A stretch of 64,000 nt of DNA from Streptomyces sp. NBC_01351 (lineage in GTDB: Bacteria > Actinomycetota > Actinomycetes > Streptomycetales > Streptomycetaceae). This document shows positions 49,778 to 58,698 of the stretch, piece after piece (the first letter of the stretch is position 1; each line of letters begins with the position of its first letter). Both the position numbers and the translations under genes were made by a program. The notes below the pieces were generated by a model. It was given only the letters and a program-made list of their open reading frames with translations, was not told the origin of the DNA and ran no database searches. Location: the NCBI RefSeq assembly GCF_036237315.1, contig NZ_CP108356.1:3836001-3900000 (forward strand), in the 5' to 3' direction.

Positions 49778-50572
49778 CTAGCGAGGAGCGACGAACAGAC
49801 TCTGCGCGCTCCGCCCGATCGGCCCCTTCTCGTCGTGCAGTCGCGCGTCGGCCAGCCCGATCCCGGCGGCGTCCACGCTGGTGGCGGCCTCCACGCAGAC
49901 CCACTCGCCCACCGGGTGGCGGTGCAGGTGCACGGTCAGATCGCCGTTGACGAAGACGAACCGGTGGAAGTCCATCACCGAACTGATGCCATTGCCCGAG
50001 TCGGCGGCGACCAGCACCCGGTCCAGCGCCCTGGTCTCCTCCCCCGCGAGCAACGGCACCCTCATCCGCATCCAGCAGGTGCCCGGCCCCCGGTCGACGA
50101 ACGTGCCCTCGACGAACCGACTCTCCACGGCCGTGTGGTAGCCGACGTCCCACGGCACCGGGAAGAACGGCGTCCGCGCCACCTCCCCCGGCGACGGCAG
50201 CCCCGGCCCCGGCACCACCGCCGGCACCGCCTCCTCGGCGACCCGGATCCGCAGTGCCCGCGCGAGCATCACCGGCGCGGCCTCGCCCTCCGGCGTGAGC
50301 GCGGCCTCGACCACCTCGGTACTGCGGCCGGCCCGGAGCACGCTCGTGGTGACCTCCAGGGCGCCGATCGGCACCGGGCGCAGGATCTCGTACGTGATCC
50401 GCGCGATCCGCATGTCCGCCCGCCCGCCCGGCCGCTCCTCGACGGCCCGCCCGAGCAGCGCGGCCGGCGGCCCGGCGTGCTGGGAGCCGGGGTCCCACGG
50501 GCCCCGCGTGTACTCGGTGGCGTGGAACCGCCCGGCATCGACCCGTTCGTAGAACCCCTCGACAGCACCCAT
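49778..50572 (-). CDS. Acyl-CoA thioesterase family protein (double hotdog)
   Basis: A 264-residue protein of the TesB/acyl-CoA thioesterase-like family with two hotdog folds. The N-terminal one carries GPWDPGSQHAGPPAALLGRAVE and TYEILRPVPIG. The C-terminal one ends GEWVCVEAATSVDAAGIGLADARLHDEKGPIGRSAQSLFV. It would hydrolyse acyl-CoA or a similar thioester; the substrate is unknown. ATG 50572 is chosen as the first codon of the conserved part. It lies downstream of the LysE-type gene, same strand, 64 bp apart. Confidence 0.88.
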   Translation of the reverse strand: MGAVEGFYERVDAGRFHATEYTRGPWDPGSQHAGPPAALLGRAVEERPGGRADMRIARITYEILRPVPIGALEVTTSVLRAGRSTEVVEAALTPEGEAAPVMLARALRIRVAEEAVPAVVPGPGLPSPGEVARTPFFPVPWDVGYHTAVESRFVEGTFVDRGPGTCWMRMRVPLLAGEETRALDRVLVAADSGNGISSVMDFHRFVFVNGDLTVHLHRHPVGEWVCVEAATSVDAAGIGLADARLHDEKGPIGRSAQSLFVAPR

Positions 50573-50636
50573 GCACCGCACGCTACCGACAGGTAACCAG
50601 GCACACCAGCCCCCACCGGGCACTCACCGGATGCAC

Positions 50637-51245
50637 TCAGCGGGCAAACCCCAACCCCACCCCCAGCCCCACCAGCACCGACCCGATCACCCGGTTCAAG
50701 GTCTTCTGCGCCTTCAGCATCCGCTCCCGCAGCCGGGAGTCGGAGAAGAACAGCGCCACCGCCCCGAACCACCCCAGGTGCGCCACCGCCATGAACAGCC
50801 CGTACCCCGCCTGCTGCCACACCGGCGTCTCCGGCCCCACCACCTGCGTGAACGTCGACACCACGAACAGCGTCGTCTTCGGGTTCAGCACATTGGTCAA
50901 GAACCCCGACCGCAACGCCCCGCCCCGCGTCAGCTCCGGCTTCGACTCCAGGTCCACGGTCAGCGTCTCCCGCGCGCGGAAGGTCCGTATCCCGATCCAC
51001 ACCAGGTACGCCGCACCCGCCAGCTTGATCGCCGTGAAGAGCGCGGTCGAGGAAGCGATCAACAACCCCACGCCGAGCATCGTGTACGTGACGTGGACGA
51101 GCACCCCGGCCGCGACCCCCGCGGCGGCGAACAGCCCGGTGGGCCGCCCGTAGAGATAGCTGTTGCGAACCACCATGGCGAAATCGGCGCCGGGACTGAT
51201 CACGGCGAGAAGGGTGATGACGGCTACTGCGATCACTTCTGTCAT
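50637..51245 (-). CDS. LysE/RhtB-family exporter
   Basis: A 202-residue membrane protein with the family start [21 protein letters not shown] (SPGADF motif) and [22 protein letters not shown], with about six helices. It would export amino acids or related metabolites. ATG 51245 is chosen; the longer frame adds an unrelated arm. It is separate from the exporter at 3604 and shares only family features with it. Confidence 0.9.
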   Translation of the reverse strand: MTEVIAVAVITLLAVISPGADFAMVVRNSYLYGRPTGLFAAAGVAAGVLVHVTYTMLGVGLLIASSTALFTAIKLAGAAYLVWIGIRTFRARETLTVDLESKPELTRGGALRSGFLTNVLNPKTTLFVVSTFTQVVGPETPVWQQAGYGLFMAVAHLGWFGAVALFFSDSRLRERMLKAQKTLNRVIGSVLVGLGVGLGFAR

Positions 51246-51426
51246 ATGCCGAAGCTCACCCCACTCCCTCGCCTCGCTCAACCCCCTTTCGCGATCGGGA
51301 TACTTGACCGCACGCCCTTCCCGCCCGCGCTCTCCCCGATCCGCCACCGGCCGGCCACCGACGCACCCACCCCCCGCACGGCCATCCGGATGCGACTGCC
51401 CTCCCCGCACCAGGGACAATGAGAAC

Positions 51427-52248
51427 GTGCCTCCCCACCCCCACCCCCTCCCCCTCCTCCAAGCCGACTGCTCCAACTGCTTCGCGTTGTGCTGCGTCGC
51501 CCTCCCCTTCGCCAAGTCGAACGACTTCGCCGTGAACAAGCCCGCCGGAACCCCCTGCACGAACCTCCGGCAGGACTTCCGCTGCGGCATCCACACGCAG
51601 CTGCGCGACAAGGGGTTCCAGGGCTGCACGGTCTTCGACTGCTTCGGCGCGGGCCAGCAGGTCTCCCAGGTCACCTTCGGCGGGCGCGACTGGCGCACCG
51701 ATCCCGACACGGCCCGCCCGATGTTCGACGTCTTCCCGGTGATGCGGCAGCTGCACGAGCTGCTCTTCTACCTCGCCGAGGCCCTCACCCTCCCGGCCGC
51801 CGCCCCGGTCCACGCGGACCTACGCCGCGTCCTCGCCACCACGGAGGAGTGGACACGGGCCGACGCGGCCGCCCTCACCGCCCTGGACGTGTCCGCCCTC
51901 CGCCAGGACGCGAACACCCTGCTGCTCACCACCAGCGAGCTCGTACGGGCCAAGGTGCCGGGCCGCAAGAAGAACCACCGCGGCGCCGACCTGATGGGCG
52001 CCCGCCTCGCCGGCGCGGACCTCCGCGGCGCGAACCTCCGCGGTGCCTACCTGATCGCCGCCGACCTCAGCCGCGCCGACCTCCGCACGGCCGACATGAT
52101 CGGCGCCGACCTCAGGGACGCCAACCTCCGCGACGCGGACCTCCGCGGGGCGGTCTTCCTCACCCAGCCCCAACTCAACGCCGCCCGGGGCAACCCGGCC
52201 ACCCGCATCCCCCCGACTCTCACCCACCCCGCCCACTGGACCACCTGA
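51427..52248 (+). CDS. YkgJ-type Cys-cluster protein fused to pentapeptide repeats
   Basis: A 273-residue protein with two parts. The N-terminal part (1-75) is cysteine-rich ([32 protein letters not shown]), the layout of a metal or iron-sulfur site as in YkgJ-type proteins. The C-terminal part (about 180-240) is a pentapeptide repeat helix with units such as [21 protein letters not shown] helical linker joins them. Pentapeptide repeat proteins can mimic DNA, but the role here is unknown. GTG 51427 follows GGGA about eight bases upstream. Confidence 0.82.
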   Translation: MPPHPHPLPLLQADCSNCFALCCVALPFAKSNDFAVNKPAGTPCTNLRQDFRCGIHTQLRDKGFQGCTVFDCFGAGQQVSQVTFGGRDWRTDPDTARPMFDVFPVMRQLHELLFYLAEALTLPAAAPVHADLRRVLATTEEWTRADAAALTALDVSALRQDANTLLLTTSELVRAKVPGRKKNHRGADLMGARLAGADLRGANLRGAYLIAADLSRADLRTADMIGADLRDANLRDADLRGAVFLTQPQLNAARGNPATRIPPTLTHPAHWTT

Positions 52249-52252
52249 CCCG

Positions 52253-52300
52253 GCCCCGCCGGAGTTCGAGGCGCGGGGTCCGGGGCGGAGCCCCGGCACC
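52253..52300. repeat. Single copy of the GC-rich intergenic repeat (family A)
   Basis: One copy with the core CGCCGGAGTTCGAGGCGCGG and hairpin CCGGGGCGGAGCCCCGG, just after the pentapeptide gene. It is the same family as the blocks at 34955 and 45446. Confidence 0.8.
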
Positions 52301-52342
52301 GCCGCCGCACCCGCCGGCCCCCGGAACACGGCGGCCCCGCCA

Positions 52343-52708
52343 TCACGGCCTGACGATGGCCGTCCAACCCGACGGGCAGGTCACCACGCCGCCCGCCGAA
52401 TGCGTGCAGTAGTTCTCGTAGATGTCGCCCGTCGTGGTCAGCAGCTTGATCCGCACGGTGGTGGCCTCCCTGACGATGGACACGCTGCACGCGTTCCTCG
52501 GGTGGCCCGGGTTCGCCGCGGTGGTCAGGTTCTTCCAGGAGTACGGGCCCGGGGCCGGGTTCACGGTCCGCCGCCCGATGAAGGTCCGCCCCCGGTCCAG
52601 CGCCGCGCTGAACTCCAGGTTCCCCGCACCCCGAACCGTATCGATGTCCGAACACGGCCCCGGCGCACCCAGCCACGCACGCCGACCCGCCCTGATTGCC
52701 GAACCCAT
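52343..52708 (-). CDS. Hypothetical protein, possibly exported
   Basis: A 121-residue protein with an ordered C-terminal part (SWKNLTTAANPGHPRNACSVSIVREATTVRI; DIYENYCTHSAGGVVTCPSGWTAIVRP) holding three cysteines. I recognise no family. ATG 52708 has GAGGAG seven bases upstream, which favours it over the longer frame to 52798. There is no clear signal peptide. Function unknown. Confidence 0.5.
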   Translation of the reverse strand: MGSAIRAGRRAWLGAPGPCSDIDTVRGAGNLEFSAALDRGRTFIGRRTVNPAPGPYSWKNLTTAANPGHPRNACSVSIVREATTVRIKLLTTTGDIYENYCTHSAGGVVTCPSGWTAIVRP

Positions 52709-53111
52709 CCGTCCACTCCTCGTGTCGCCGTACCGAACGACCGGAGCATCGCCCGCACTAGCTCGTACGGATGGAATGACTGACGGAATGTCGGACATAT
52801 GTCAGCGAGACGGCCCAACGACACGCACCCGCACTGCGCCGAACGGCGCCCCCTCACCCCACCCCCCGCACGGCGAGACGGCGATCATTGCCCGACGTCA
52901 CCCCCCGTGATACACAGAGTGACCATACGCACATTCGCATGCCCGCCACCCGTGCCCAGGTCAGAGCGCACGGTCGGGTCACAGGCCGGGAGATCGGGTA
53001 AAGAGAGCCGTCAAGTCGACGACGGCGGCGGTTTCATCAGCGAAGATAGTGAGTGACCCCTGCCGTCGGGCACGGGCTTCCGGAACTACCCATACAGGGG
53101 CGGTGAGTTAC
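52709..53111. other. Promoter region before the T4SS-like operon
   Basis: About 400 bp between divergent genes. I see no gene with a ribosome site and sensible protein here. The promoters of the hypothetical gene and of the secretion-like operon probably lie in it. Confidence 0.4.
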
Positions 53112-53420
53112 ATGATCCTGGCAGCCGAAAAGGGCGACATCACCACCATCATCGGCGGAATCGCCCCGAACTGGGGGCCGTTCGGCAGTCTCGGCAACGA
53201 AGCGAAGATCATGATCGAAGTGGTCATGGCCGTGGCGATCCTCCTCTGCCTCGGCATCGCCATCTGGGGCGCGGCCAAACAGCGCATCGGTGCGACGGCG
53301 CTGCGCGACACGTTCAGCGCCGAACAGGGCAAGGGCCTGATCGTGGCCGGCCTGACCGGAGTCTTCATCATCGGCTCGCTCGGGACGGTCTTCACGATCG
53401 TCTACGGCATGGCCGTCTAG
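53112..53420 (+). CDS. Small two-helix membrane protein, VirB2-pilin-like
   Basis: A 102-residue protein with two membrane helices (IMIEVVMAVAILLCLGIAIWGAA and LIVAGLTGVFIIGSLGTVFTIVYGMAV) joined by a charged loop (KQRIGATALRDTFSAEQGKG). Size and layout recall VirB2-type pilin or other small T4SS membrane subunits, but there is no clear sequence signature. ATG 53112 follows GGTGAG. It is first in the plus-strand operon of secretion-like genes, 126 bp before the next. Confidence 0.65.
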   Translation: MILAAEKGDITTIIGGIAPNWGPFGSLGNEAKIMIEVVMAVAILLCLGIAIWGAAKQRIGATALRDTFSAEQGKGLIVAGLTGVFIIGSLGTVFTIVYGMAV

Positions 53421-53546
53421 CCGCACCACCCACCCAGCGGGGCCACAACAGCGACGGCAGCGACGGCACCTGATGAGGATTCACCACACCGCGTCCACGC
53501 GGGAACCAGCGCTACCGTCGTACGACGCGGAGGGGGCCGACACGGA

Positions 53547-54383
53547 ATGAGCAACGACGACCACTACGGCGGCGGCAACGGCGGCTACGGCGAGGTCGGC
53601 GGCACGGGCCAGACCCGTACCCGCCTCCCGGACTCCCCCACCGACCCGTACGGCCCGGCCCGCCGCACCCCCCGCGCCTCCCGCAGCCTGATCACGGTGG
53701 TCGGCGTGGTGGTCCTCCTGATCGCCGCGATCGCCTACGCCAACCAGGCCGCCGACACCACCGAGAACAAGCCCGCGGACAACGCCCCGGCCGCCTCCTC
53801 CACGGCGGCCACGGGCACCGCCCCCGTCTCCGGCAAGGCCGCCGGCATCCCCCACGGCTTCGCCCACGACGAACAGGGCGCCCAGTCGGCAGCCGCCAAC
53901 TACACGGTGGCCCTCGGCTCCGACGGCATGCTCAAGAAGGACGTCCGGCACGCCCTCATGGACGGCATCTACACGCCGGAAGCTGCAGCCCAGCGGAAGG
54001 GAACGCAGGACGCCGCGTACTCCCCCGCCTTCTTGGCAACGTTGGGCCTCGACCCGAACGGGAAGCCCCCACAGGGCAGCACTTTCGTCACCCGAGCCGT
54101 CCCGGTCGGCACCCGCGTCGAGAGCTACAGCCCCACCACCGCGAAGGTCGCGGTCTGGTATACGGGCCTCGTCGGGATGTCGGGCGCCAAGTCCACCACC
54201 CCGGTCCGCACCACCTGGAAGACTTGGACGTTCGAGCTCTCCTGGGTCGGGACGGACTGGAAGGTCAACTCCGATTCGCAGCAGGACGGCCCCGCCCCTG
54301 TACCGGGCGACGTCGCAGCCTCCACGTCAGACGACATCAGCAAGGCCGTCCAGGAGTTCGGAGGGTTCACCTATGCCCGGTAG
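53547..54383 (+). CDS. TcpC/VirB8-like conjugation-type membrane protein
   Basis: A 278-residue protein: a Gly-rich cytoplasmic arm, one membrane helix (RSLITVVGVVVLLIAAIAYA, about 46-65), a flexible Pro/Ala/Thr linker and an extracytoplasmic domain of about 170 residues. The domain contains VPVGTRVESYSPTTAKVAVWYTGLVG and TWKTWTFELSWVGTDWKVNS, a NTF2-like fold as in VirB8/TcpC subunits. Those subunits scaffold the translocation channel. It overlaps the next gene by 11 bp. Confidence 0.75.
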   Translation: MSNDDHYGGGNGGYGEVGGTGQTRTRLPDSPTDPYGPARRTPRASRSLITVVGVVVLLIAAIAYANQAADTTENKPADNAPAASSTAATGTAPVSGKAAGIPHGFAHDEQGAQSAAANYTVALGSDGMLKKDVRHALMDGIYTPEAAAQRKGTQDAAYSPAFLATLGLDPNGKPPQGSTFVTRAVPVGTRVESYSPTTAKVAVWYTGLVGMSGAKSTTPVRTTWKTWTFELSWVGTDWKVNSDSQQDGPAPVPGDVAASTSDDISKAVQEFGGFTYAR

Positions 54384-55701
54384 CCGCCGTCGCCTCCGTA
54401 TTGCCGCAGTACTGGCCGCCGTTCAGGTGACTGCAGTACTGCTGCCCGCCCGGGCGTTCGCCGCACCCACCCCGACACCGACCCCATCGGGCTCGCCCTC
54501 CAAGGACAACCGCTGCGAAGGGGTCATCGGCCCACTCAAAGAGGACTGCGAGCGTCAGGTCGGGGGGAACCCCAGCCCGGGAGCCGGCACCGGGCTCTCT
54601 CCGGACAGCCCGACCGACGCCCTCAACCCCCTCGCCTCCCTCGCCAGAGGCTGCGCCGACGCAGCCTCCTGGATCGTCGCCAAACTCAGCGAAGCGGTAA
54701 AGGGCAGCGCCACCGTCGACTTCACCAACCCCACCTTCCTCAAGCAGTACTCGGTGGTCTTCGCCGCCTCCACCATCCTCACCCTCGTCCTCTGGCTCTT
54801 CGCCGTAGCCAAACGAGCCGTCCGCGGCGTCCCCCTCAGCACCGCCCTCTCCGAAGCCATCGGCTTCCTCTGGCTGACGGTCCTCGCCTCCGCCTTCACC
54901 CCCCTGATCCTCTACACCGTCGTCTCCGCCACCGACGGCGTCACCGAGGTCATCGCCTCCGCCACCGGCGGCCAGACCGACGTCTTCTTCGGCTCCTTCT
55001 CCGAAGCCCTCAAGAAGGGCGACGACATCGGCGGCGGCCCGATCATGCTGATCGTCGTCTCCCTCGTCACCGTCCTCGCCGCCGGCATCCTGTTCCTGGA
55101 GCTCTTCATCCGGGCCGCCCTCCTCTACGTGGGCGCCCTCCTCGGCGTGGTCGTCTACTCCGGCCTCGTCGACCGCAACCTCTGGGGCCACGTCCGCCGC
55201 TGGGCCGGCATCATGATCGCCGTCATCCTCGTGAAGCCGGTCATCGTCATCGTCCTCGGCCTCGCCGGCGCCCTGACCGGCGAACAGGGCCCCAACGCCT
55301 TCTCCGCCGTCGTCACCGGCCTCGCCATCATCCTCCTGGCGATCTTCGCCTCGGCGATGATCTACCGCTTCGTCCCCGGCTTCGGCGACGAGATCGCCTC
55401 CGCCCGCGCGGGCCGCAGCAAGGCCACCGACGGCGCCCAGGCCGCCGCCGTCATCAGCTCCCCGGCCTCCCTCGTCTCCCAGGGCATCAAGACCCACAGC
55501 AGCCGCGGCGCCCACCGCGGCGGCGACGGCGGCGGCTCGGGCAGCACGCCCCGCCCCGCCAACCCCCTCTCCGGAGGCGTGGCCGCCCACAGCAGCCGCC
55601 CCACCTCCGGCGGCGGCGCCGGCGGCGGAACTGTCCCCTCCGCCGCACCCCCGCCCCGCACAGGTTCGAGTACGAGGAACACAGGAGGTGACGGGCGTTG
55701 A
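54373..55701 (+). CDS. VirB6/TrbL-like polytopic membrane protein
   Basis: A 442-residue protein with a signal-like N terminus (IAAVLAAVQVTAVLLPARAFA), an extracytoplasmic segment with two cysteines (NRCEGVIGPLKEDCERQ), then about six membrane helices between roughly 120 and 330. A Gly/Ser-rich cytoplasmic tail follows (GGDGGGSGSTPRP). This is the layout of VirB6/TrbL channel subunits of type IV secretion. ATG 54373 lies inside the end of the previous gene. Its stop overlaps the next start (TTGA). Confidence 0.8.
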   Translation: MPGSRRRLRIAAVLAAVQVTAVLLPARAFAAPTPTPTPSGSPSKDNRCEGVIGPLKEDCERQVGGNPSPGAGTGLSPDSPTDALNPLASLARGCADAASWIVAKLSEAVKGSATVDFTNPTFLKQYSVVFAASTILTLVLWLFAVAKRAVRGVPLSTALSEAIGFLWLTVLASAFTPLILYTVVSATDGVTEVIASATGGQTDVFFGSFSEALKKGDDIGGGPIMLIVVSLVTVLAAGILFLELFIRAALLYVGALLGVVVYSGLVDRNLWGHVRRWAGIMIAVILVKPVIVIVLGLAGALTGEQGPNAFSAVVTGLAIILLAIFASAMIYRFVPGFGDEIASARAGRSKATDGAQAAAVISSPASLVSQGIKTHSSRGAHRGGDGGGSGSTPRPANPLSGGVAAHSSRPTSGGGAGGGTVPSAAPPPRTGSSTRNTGGDGR

Positions 55702-57257
55702 CGACCCAGTCCCACCAGCTGCACCCGGTCGCGCCCCGCCGCACGTATCTCATCGGCCGGGCCCGGCCGAACGCGATCGTCGGCAAGAACCGCGAGACCG
55801 GCGAGATCGCCCTGATCATCGCGGGGGCGTTCCTCGGCATGATGAGCGGACTGCTCGTCCCCGACCTCACCCTGCGCATCGTCAGCCTCGTCGGGTTCCC
55901 CATGCTCGCGCTCGCCGCCGTGTACGTCCCCTACAAGGGCCGCACCTTCTACCGGTGGTTCGAGATCAACCGCAGCTACAAACGCACCCTGCGCCGCGGC
56001 ACCACCTACCGCTCCTCCGCCATCGAGGCCGGTACCCGCGCCGCCGACGGCCGCGAGGTCGAGGTCGGCCCGCCCCCCGGCATCGGCCGCATCAGCTGGC
56101 TCGCCGCCCCCTTCGGCCCCGACGAGATCGCCGTACTCCTCCACGCGGACCGCCGCACCGTCACCGCCGCCATCGAGATCGAGGGACCGGGCGTCGGCCT
56201 GCGCGACAGCGAGGACCAGGAAGCCCTCGTCGACCGCTTCGGCACCCTCCTCAAGCACGTCGCCAACGGAGACGGCTTCGTCACCCGCATCCAGATGCTC
56301 GCCCGCACCCTCCCCGCGGACCCCGACGCCCACGCCAAGGACGTCGCCCAGCGCGGCGACACCAAGGCCCCCGGCTGGCTGCGCGATTCGTACGACCAGC
56401 TCCAGTCGATGGTGTCCACCTCCTCCGAGCAGCACCGCGCGTACCTCGTCGCCTGCATGCACTACTCCCGCGAACTCGCCGCCGAGGCCCACACCATCGC
56501 CCGCGCCGGCTCCCCCAAGGGCCGCAAGCTCGACCGCGACGCCGGCCTCGCCATCGTCATGGCCCGCGAGCTCACCGACATCTGCGCCCGCCTCGCCGAG
56601 GCCGACATCCGCGTCCGCCAGCCGCTGGGCCAGGGCCGCCTCTCCTCCCTCGTCCACTCCATGTACGACCCGGACCACCCCATCGACCACATCCAGGCCA
56701 TGACCAAGCGCAACGCCTGGCCCGCCGAACTCGACGCGGTCGAACCCACCTACCTCCAGGCCAAGACCCGCGAGTCCTCCACCCGCGCCCCCTGGTGCCA
56801 CGCCACCGCCTGGGTGAAGGAATGGCCGATGACCCCCGTAGGCGTCAACTTCCTCGCCCCGCTCCTCGTCCACACCCCCGACGTGATCCGCACGGTCGCG
56901 GTCACCATGGACCTGGAGCCCACCGAGATCGCCATCGAACGCATGCTCACGGAGAAGACGAACGACGAGGCCGACGCGAGCCGCGCCGCCAAGATGAACC
57001 GCACCGTCGACCCCCGCGACATCGCCGCCCACGGCCGACTCGACCAGAGGGGTGAAGATCTCGCCAGCGGAGCTGCGGGAGTCAACCTGGTCGGGTACAT
57101 CACGGTGTCCTCGCGATCACCCGAAGCCCTCGCCCGCGACAAGCGCACCATCCGCGCCTCCGCCGGCAAGTCCTACCTCAAACTCGAGTGGTGCGACCGC
57201 GAGCACCACCGCGCCTTCGTCAACACCTTGCCGTTCGCCACCGGCATCCGACGCTAG
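55698..57257 (+). CDS. SCO6880-family T4SS-associated protein
   Basis: A 519-residue protein of the actinobacterial SCO6880 family, found next to VirB4-type genes. A PrgI/VirB3-like pair of helices sits near the N terminus (GEIALIIAGAFLGMMSGLLV; LVGFPMLALAAVYVP). A long soluble part follows, resembling the N-terminal domain of VirB4 ATPases. VirB3-VirB4 elements are thus split differently here: this protein carries the front part and the next gene the motor. The TTG start at 55698 is supported by AGGAGG upstream and the four-base overlap. No P-loop is present. Confidence 0.85.
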   Translation: MTTQSHQLHPVAPRRTYLIGRARPNAIVGKNRETGEIALIIAGAFLGMMSGLLVPDLTLRIVSLVGFPMLALAAVYVPYKGRTFYRWFEINRSYKRTLRRGTTYRSSAIEAGTRAADGREVEVGPPPGIGRISWLAAPFGPDEIAVLLHADRRTVTAAIEIEGPGVGLRDSEDQEALVDRFGTLLKHVANGDGFVTRIQMLARTLPADPDAHAKDVAQRGDTKAPGWLRDSYDQLQSMVSTSSEQHRAYLVACMHYSRELAAEAHTIARAGSPKGRKLDRDAGLAIVMARELTDICARLAEADIRVRQPLGQGRLSSLVHSMYDPDHPIDHIQAMTKRNAWPAELDAVEPTYLQAKTRESSTRAPWCHATAWVKEWPMTPVGVNFLAPLLVHTPDVIRTVAVTMDLEPTEIAIERMLTEKTNDEADASRAAKMNRTVDPRDIAAHGRLDQRGEDLASGAAGVNLVGYITVSSRSPEALARDKRTIRASAGKSYLKLEWCDREHHRAFVNTLPFATGIRR

Positions 57258-57276
57258 CTGGAGGGAAGTGCCGCCC

Positions 57277-58695
57277 ATGCGAGATCCCATGTCCGCGCTG
57301 ACGGACGCCTTCACCAGCTTCCTCTTCGGCAAAGTCGAAACCACGCGCCTGCCCGTACGCACCTCCACCGGGCAGGCGCAGGCCGTCTACCTGCCCACCG
57401 CCGCCCCCGGACTCGGCGACTCCGGCGTCATCATCGGCCGCGAGGTCTACAGCGGCAAGGGCTACATCTACGACCCCTTCCAGCTGTACGGACAGCAGCT
57501 CCCGGCCCCCCACTGGCTGGTCCTCGGCGAATCCGGCAACGGAAAATCAGCCCTGGAAAAGACCTACGTCCTACGCCAGCTCCGCTTCCGCGACCGCCAG
57601 GTCGTCGTCCTCGACGCCCAGGGCGAGGACGGTGTCGGCGAGTGGAACCTGATCGCCCAGCAGTTGGGAATAACCCCCATCCGCCTGGATCCGATCGCCG
57701 CCAACGACGACGGGATCCGCCTCAACCCCCTCGACCCGGCCATCACCACGACCGGCCAGCTCGCCCTGCTCCGCACCATCATCGAAGTGGCCATGGGCCA
57801 CGGCCTGGACGAGCGCGCCGGCTTCGCCCTCAAGGTCGCCCACGCCCACGTCGTCGACACGATCCGCGACCGCCAGCCCGTCCTCACCGACATCGTGGAA
57901 CAACTGCGCCACCCCGAAGCCGAATCGGCCCTCGCGATGAACGTCGACATAGACGATGTCCGCGCCTGGGGCCTCGACGTCGCGCTCGTCCTCGACCGCC
58001 TCGTCGACGGAGACCTCCGCGGCATGTTCGACGGCCCCACCACCGTCGGCATCGACCTCGACGCGCCCCTCATCGTCTTCGACCTGTCCCACATCGACCG
58101 CAACTCCATCGCCATGCCCATCCTCATGGCGATCGTCGGCGTCTGGCTCGAACACACCTGGATCCGCCCCGACCGCAAGAAGCGCATCTTCCTCGTCGAA
58201 GAGGCCTGGCACATCATCAACAGCCCCTTCGTCGCCCAGCTGTTCCAGCGCCTCCTCAAGTTCGGCCGCCGCCTGGGCCTCTCCTTCGTGGCCGTCGTCC
58301 ACCACCTCTCCGACGTGGTCGACGGCGCCGCGGCCCGCGAGGCCGCGGCCATCCTGAAAATGGCCTCGACCCGCACGATCTACGCCCAAAAGGCAGACGA
58401 GGCCCGCGCCACGGGCCGCGTCCTCGGCCTCCCCCGCTGGGCGGTGGAGATCATCCCCACCCTCACCCCGGGCATCGCCGTCTGGGACGTCAACGGCAAC
58501 GTCCAGGTGGTCAAACACCTGATCACCGAGGCAGAACGCCCCCTCGTCTACACCGACCGCGCGATGACGGAGTCCTCGGTCCCCTCGCCACTCCCCGCCG
58601 ACATGCTGGCCGCCGAACTCGAAGCGGAGGAAAGGGCCCTGTCCATGGAACGCCACCGCAACAACGGCACCGGCTCGGCCACCACGGTGGCCTGA
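57277..58695 (+). CDS. VirB4-type secretion ATPase
   Basis: A 472-residue AAA+/HerA-type ATPase. Walker A is GESGNGKS (84-91), VVVLDAQGED follows, and Walker B is RIFLVEEAWHII. Conserved VirB4 elements include FGRRLGLSFVAVVHHLSDV and ILKMASTRTIYAQKADEA. It would drive assembly or substrate movement in a type IV secretion-like machine at the membrane. ATG 57277 is chosen: GGAGGG lies about 11 bases upstream, and an in-frame GTG at 57268 is too close to it. It is 19 bp after the SCO6880-type gene and 3 bp before the VirD4-like gene. Confidence 0.92.
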   Translation: MRDPMSALTDAFTSFLFGKVETTRLPVRTSTGQAQAVYLPTAAPGLGDSGVIIGREVYSGKGYIYDPFQLYGQQLPAPHWLVLGESGNGKSALEKTYVLRQLRFRDRQVVVLDAQGEDGVGEWNLIAQQLGITPIRLDPIAANDDGIRLNPLDPAITTTGQLALLRTIIEVAMGHGLDERAGFALKVAHAHVVDTIRDRQPVLTDIVEQLRHPEAESALAMNVDIDDVRAWGLDVALVLDRLVDGDLRGMFDGPTTVGIDLDAPLIVFDLSHIDRNSIAMPILMAIVGVWLEHTWIRPDRKKRIFLVEEAWHIINSPFVAQLFQRLLKFGRRLGLSFVAVVHHLSDVVDGAAAREAAAILKMASTRTIYAQKADEARATGRVLGLPRWAVEIIPTLTPGIAVWDVNGNVQVVKHLITEAERPLVYTDRAMTESSVPSPLPADMLAAELEAEERALSMERHRNNGTGSATTVA

Positions 58696-58698
58696 CCC

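Noticed and set aside
52799..53056. An 85-codon plus-strand frame before the secretion-like operon
   Set aside because: No ribosome site, and the protein is low-complexity Pro/Arg/Ser without structure.
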